A DNA stretch of 64,000 nt, taken from Chitinophagaceae bacterium IBVUCB1. Lineage in GTDB: Bacteria; Bacteroidota; Bacteroidia; Chitinophagales; Chitinophagaceae. The position numbers and the translations under genes were made by a program. How positions within the stretch are numbered: position 1 is the stretch's first letter; every line of letters begins with the position of its first letter. A model generated the notes under the pieces. That model worked only from the letters and a program-made list of their open reading frames with translations, was not told the origin of the DNA and did no database searches. Below, one piece after another: positions 61,364-64,000 of this stretch. The DNA lies in contig NFUW01000002.1 in assembly GCA_002127285.1 (NCBI GenBank), positions 1,213,630-1,277,629 on the forward strand, read 5' to 3'.

Positions 61364-62134
61364 CTAAAACGCATAGCTTGTCCCATCTGTAAAGTCATCG
61401 TCTTTGCCCTGCATGGCATCGGAAATATATTTGCCTAGTTCCTTATTCTTGATTCGGTTGGTATAGAATTGAACACCGGTTTCGTCCACTGTTTCTTCAC
61501 CTTCTTCATAAAATTTCACGGTGGACCTGCCGATGATATTCGTATCAATCATATCGTAAATCAGGCTGTCACCGATAGCGTAGGCGGCCCTGTAACTGAG
61601 GCTGTAAATAACTGCGCAGATGACCAGCAATATCCCAAGGATATTTTGCAGTAACAGCAGCAATACACCTGCAAGGAAAAAGGCTAATGGCTCCAGCCAG
61701 ATTTCAATCGTCCTGTTCGTGAAATGCTTACCCCTGAATTTGATATTTTCAAACCAGTCCAATGATACCCCGGCGGACTGGCTGAACCAGGAGTGGTCGT
61801 AAGAGCCTGGCTTAACTCTTAGCTCTTTATGCCTTTTAAAGGAAAAGAACAGGAAGGCGAACAGGTAACCGTACCATAAGGGGTCTGCAATAATGGCATA
61901 GTAGATGGTTTCAAGGTCGATGTCATACGACCCCATCATCGGCAGCCATGCGAGGATAAGGAACAGGGTAATGCTGGAGGACAGGTTGAAATACCTGTGG
62001 CCAAAATCCCGACGGATGAATACTTCAATCAGTAACCGGGGATAGGATGCCAGCAAAAATGACAATCCGAGAATTGAATACTTGAGCATGTTGTAGCGCT
62101 TAAAAATCGCCCTCTGATAGAGATTTTGTTTCAT
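61364..62134 (-). CDS. Membrane protein of the conjugation region
   Basis: The 256-residue protein has about four membrane helices (residues ~18-35, 50-70, 82-100 and 150-185) and a soluble C-terminal part. A charged loop, RHKELRVKPGSYDHSWF, lies between helices 3 and 4. The family is not recognised. Its place between the coupling ATPase and the relaxase suggests a membrane partner for the coupling protein. It starts 18 bp after the coupling gene ends. Confidence 0.75.
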   Translation of the reverse strand: MKQNLYQRAIFKRYNMLKYSILGLSFLLASYPRLLIEVFIRRDFGHRYFNLSSSITLFLILAWLPMMGSYDIDLETIYYAIIADPLWYGYLFAFLFFSFKRHKELRVKPGSYDHSWFSQSAGVSLDWFENIKFRGKHFTNRTIEIWLEPLAFFLAGVLLLLLQNILGILLVICAVIYSLSYRAAYAIGDSLIYDMIDTNIIGRSTVKFYEEGEETVDETGVQFYTNRIKNKELGKYISDAMQGKDDDFTDGTSYAF

Positions 62135-62152
62135 TGTATTTGTTTTTTATTG

Positions 62153-63709
62153 TTAGGAATTAATAGTTTTTAATTTTGGTATGATGAGCTGGTGAAACGC
62201 TGCTTTGTGAAAATTCATGCCATTGCTGAATACTTTTCCCTGCATGACGATATAGGCTTCACACACATAATTATTTAGCGGGCCTCCGGTCTTCAAACGG
62301 CTGAATTCTTCTTTTCTGACAATGGCTTCTAATTTCAATGAGCTGCCTTTGCTGACACTAATATTCCCTCCATAGGTGATATTCTTTGTGTGATCGTCAG
62401 TATATGCTTCGCCAATTAGTTCGCTGGCATATTTGTTGGTCTCCACATCGGAATTGGCATGGAAGATTTTGGTGGCCAGCGTACCAAGAAAACTTTTGAC
62501 TTTATACTCTGATTTCTGGCCGCCCATATTCGCGAAATAATTAGGCAGGTTTTGGGTGAGGTACACGGTGGCTACCCTGCTGCTTCTCGCCGTCGCCTGG
62601 AATTCCGCGTCGTGTTCATGGATAAAATGCTGCGCTTCATCTGCCCACAGGAAGATAGGCCTGTTATTCTTGGTAATGTTCCTTTGTTCCATCGCCCGCT
62701 GCCAGATATACTTGAAAAGCATTTGAGCGTATTGGCCCGCATGGTGGTAAATCTTTACAGGCAGGTTCAGGATGATGATTTTCCCATCCAGGCAATCTTC
62801 AGGTGTCACGGTGGACGGATACCTTGCGAATAGGGAATGTATAGGGTCGCGGAGCAATTTTTGCAGAAAGGAGGTCAGGCAAAATTCTATGATGGCCCTG
62901 GTCTTATCGCCAATACTGAAAAAGCTCCCCATAAAAAAGCTGTCCAGCATTTTCAGTTCCCTGTATCCGGGGATGGCTTCATCAAGCTGTTCTTCATACT
63001 GCATTTCAGTTAGGGAATGCACGTATCCATCTCGTTGTTGACTATTCCAATCCTTGATAGCTTGGGACATTCTGCTTTTCACAATTTTTACCGCCTTCTG
63101 GTATTCTGTAGGCTCCTGTTCCTTGTCCTGTTCATTGTTTGCATGGTCGCCGTCCTCCTTGTTTGTCTGCTGTACTTTTTTGGGTACGGATTGGGCAATA
63201 TCAAACAGTAATTGAACAGTTACTTTGTTATAAGCAAGCAGGCACAGGGTTATCACGTTATTCAGGAACAGGTCTAATGAGTCCTGCCAGAAGGCATCAT
63301 CGGAACGGCCTTCGTTTTTTTCTTCCGAAGCACGGATGACAGTACGCAATACCTGGTGAATATTATCGGTATAGGTGGTGCCGTAATCTTTTTTGCTTTC
63401 GTACTCCAGGAAGTTGAAGACGTATTTTTTCTGACCCGGCTCAATAACAATGACATCATTTTGCTTGCCGACCATTTCGGCATATTCCATCCACATATCT
63501 TTTTCGTCCGGCTTCACCGTCAATACCAAACCTCCGAATCCATGTTGAAGGTACTTAACTGAAAGCAACCTACCTGACCCGCTCGATTTGCCGCCCCCAA
63601 TTCCACCGAACACCTGGCACCCTTCAAATGCGTTCCGGAGGGTGAAACTTGATTTGGAGGATTCGCCCACGAACCGCAGTATTTCTGTATCTAAATCCCA
63701 TGCTGGCAT
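62153..63709 (-). CDS. Type IV coupling ATPase, TraD/VirD4-like
   Basis: The 518-residue protein has Walker A GGIGGGKSSGSGR near residue 37 and Walker B IFLWADEAQHF near 350, with SSRVATVYLTQNLPNYF after it, all typical of TraG/TraD-like coupling ATPases and of the HerA/FtsK fold. No N-terminal membrane helices are present; the neighbouring membrane protein (61364-62134) may supply them. It would bring the relaxase-DNA complex to the transfer channel. A highly charged acidic insert lies near residues 185-205. Confidence 0.88.
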   Translation of the reverse strand: MPAWDLDTEILRFVGESSKSSFTLRNAFEGCQVFGGIGGGKSSGSGRLLSVKYLQHGFGGLVLTVKPDEKDMWMEYAEMVGKQNDVIVIEPGQKKYVFNFLEYESKKDYGTTYTDNIHQVLRTVIRASEEKNEGRSDDAFWQDSLDLFLNNVITLCLLAYNKVTVQLLFDIAQSVPKKVQQTNKEDGDHANNEQDKEQEPTEYQKAVKIVKSRMSQAIKDWNSQQRDGYVHSLTEMQYEEQLDEAIPGYRELKMLDSFFMGSFFSIGDKTRAIIEFCLTSFLQKLLRDPIHSLFARYPSTVTPEDCLDGKIIILNLPVKIYHHAGQYAQMLFKYIWQRAMEQRNITKNNRPIFLWADEAQHFIHEHDAEFQATARSSRVATVYLTQNLPNYFANMGGQKSEYKVKSFLGTLATKIFHANSDVETNKYASELIGEAYTDDHTKNITYGGNISVSKGSSLKLEAIVRKEEFSRLKTGGPLNNYVCEAYIVMQGKVFSNGMNFHKAAFHQLIIPKLKTINS

Positions 63710-63779
63710 ATATCGAATGTTTTATTGTTTAGTTATCGTTTTCTTTTCTGTCATGTACTGTTTAGCTAACGGCTACTTA

Positions 63780-63998
63780 TTATCTTTTATCATCCCGACA
63801 ATTATCCCAATGCCATTGCCTTAGAACTTTGTACGGATCACTTTTTTGGTATAATTCAAAACATAAAGCCCTTGCTGCCAATAATCTTTGCTCAGCCTCT
63901 TTAAATTCAGCTATGGCTACCTCAAGGGCTTTGTAGGCCGAATCCATATCGACAGGCTCTCTGCCATTATTATATTGCCGATTATTTTGTGGTTTCAT
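63780..63998 (-). CDS. Small helical protein at the window edge
   Basis: The 72-residue protein is mainly one long charged helix (AYKALEVAIAEFKEAEQRLLAARALCFELY). No family is recognised. Its start is 3 bp from the window end, so a longer upstream form cannot be excluded. It precedes the coupling ATPase gene on the same strand. Confidence 0.5.
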   Translation of the reverse strand: MKPQNNRQYNNGREPVDMDSAYKALEVAIAEFKEAEQRLLAARALCFELYQKSDPYKVLRQWHWDNCRDDKR

Positions 63999-64000
63999 TG

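Overview
The first 34.3 kb read as a Bacteroidota chromosome, most likely of the Chitinophagaceae or a close relative. Its genes usually lack Shine-Dalgarno sequences, and it carries a Bacteroidota-style RicT/PSP1 protein with a Cys-rich start, a single-chain L-serine dehydratase, a 67K-type SppA and an 8-amino-Kdo gene pair (kdnA/kdnB). A tRNA-Leu gene ends this backbone at 34,366. From there to the right edge (64,000) the DNA is a mobile island, probably one or more nested integrative elements. It has a tyrosine recombinase, a fragment of a second tRNA, a defence cluster and conjugation genes; its far end lies outside the window.

Backbone: 1-3.0 kb holds a prolyl-oligopeptidase-family peptidase (cut by the left edge) and an exported alpha/beta hydrolase. 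3.1-3.6 kb is a YefM/YoeB toxin-antitoxin pair. 3.65-10.8 kb is a Kdo cluster on the minus strand: waaA, kdnA, kdnB, kdsA, an aldolase-CBS fusion, a kdsC-like phosphatase and kdsB. Together these should make CMP-activated Kdo, or its 8-amino form, and attach it to lipid A. The usual arabinose-5-phosphate isomerase KdsD is absent from the cluster; in its place is a fructose-6-phosphate-aldolase-like domain joined to KdsD-like CBS domains. Then come serine dehydratase, a fasciclin protein, SppA, small unknown genes, folK, recQ, an OprB-like porin, an RRM protein, a desaturase, RicT, a cytochrome c lipoprotein, an FMN reductase, a metallophosphoesterase, a TIGR01777-type SDR, a saccharopine-dehydrogenase-like enzyme and hscB. 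Several families of short intergenic repeats lie between these genes.

Island, defence part (34.4-53.6 kb, AT-rich): a single-chain MmeI-like restriction-modification enzyme faces away from a three-gene operon (DUF262 protein, DUF3696-type ATPase, unknown partner). Next are a 1515-residue STAND ATPase with an Mrr-like nuclease domain (Avs4-like layout), a membrane-anchored HEPN-like protein, a tyrosine recombinase, and a tightly packed RmuC-SIR2-HerA operon. That last operon lies between two diverged copies of a direct repeat, so it looks like a cassette that moves or is exchanged as a unit.

Island, transfer part (53.7-64 kb): a plus-strand run of genes with strong Shine-Dalgarno sites (excisionase-like HTH, primase-like protein, cytosine methyltransferase, ArdC anti-restriction protein, DUF2958 protein) faces minus-strand transfer genes (TrwC/TraI-type relaxase-helicase, a membrane protein, a VirD4/TraD-like coupling ATPase). 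ardC and the DUF2958 gene are each preceded by a long folded element; the two elements share a fold with compensatory base changes. The methyltransferase gene overlaps a second long open frame that carries a different known methyltransferase C-terminal motif set.

All functions are inferred from sequence motifs read by eye; no database search was run.
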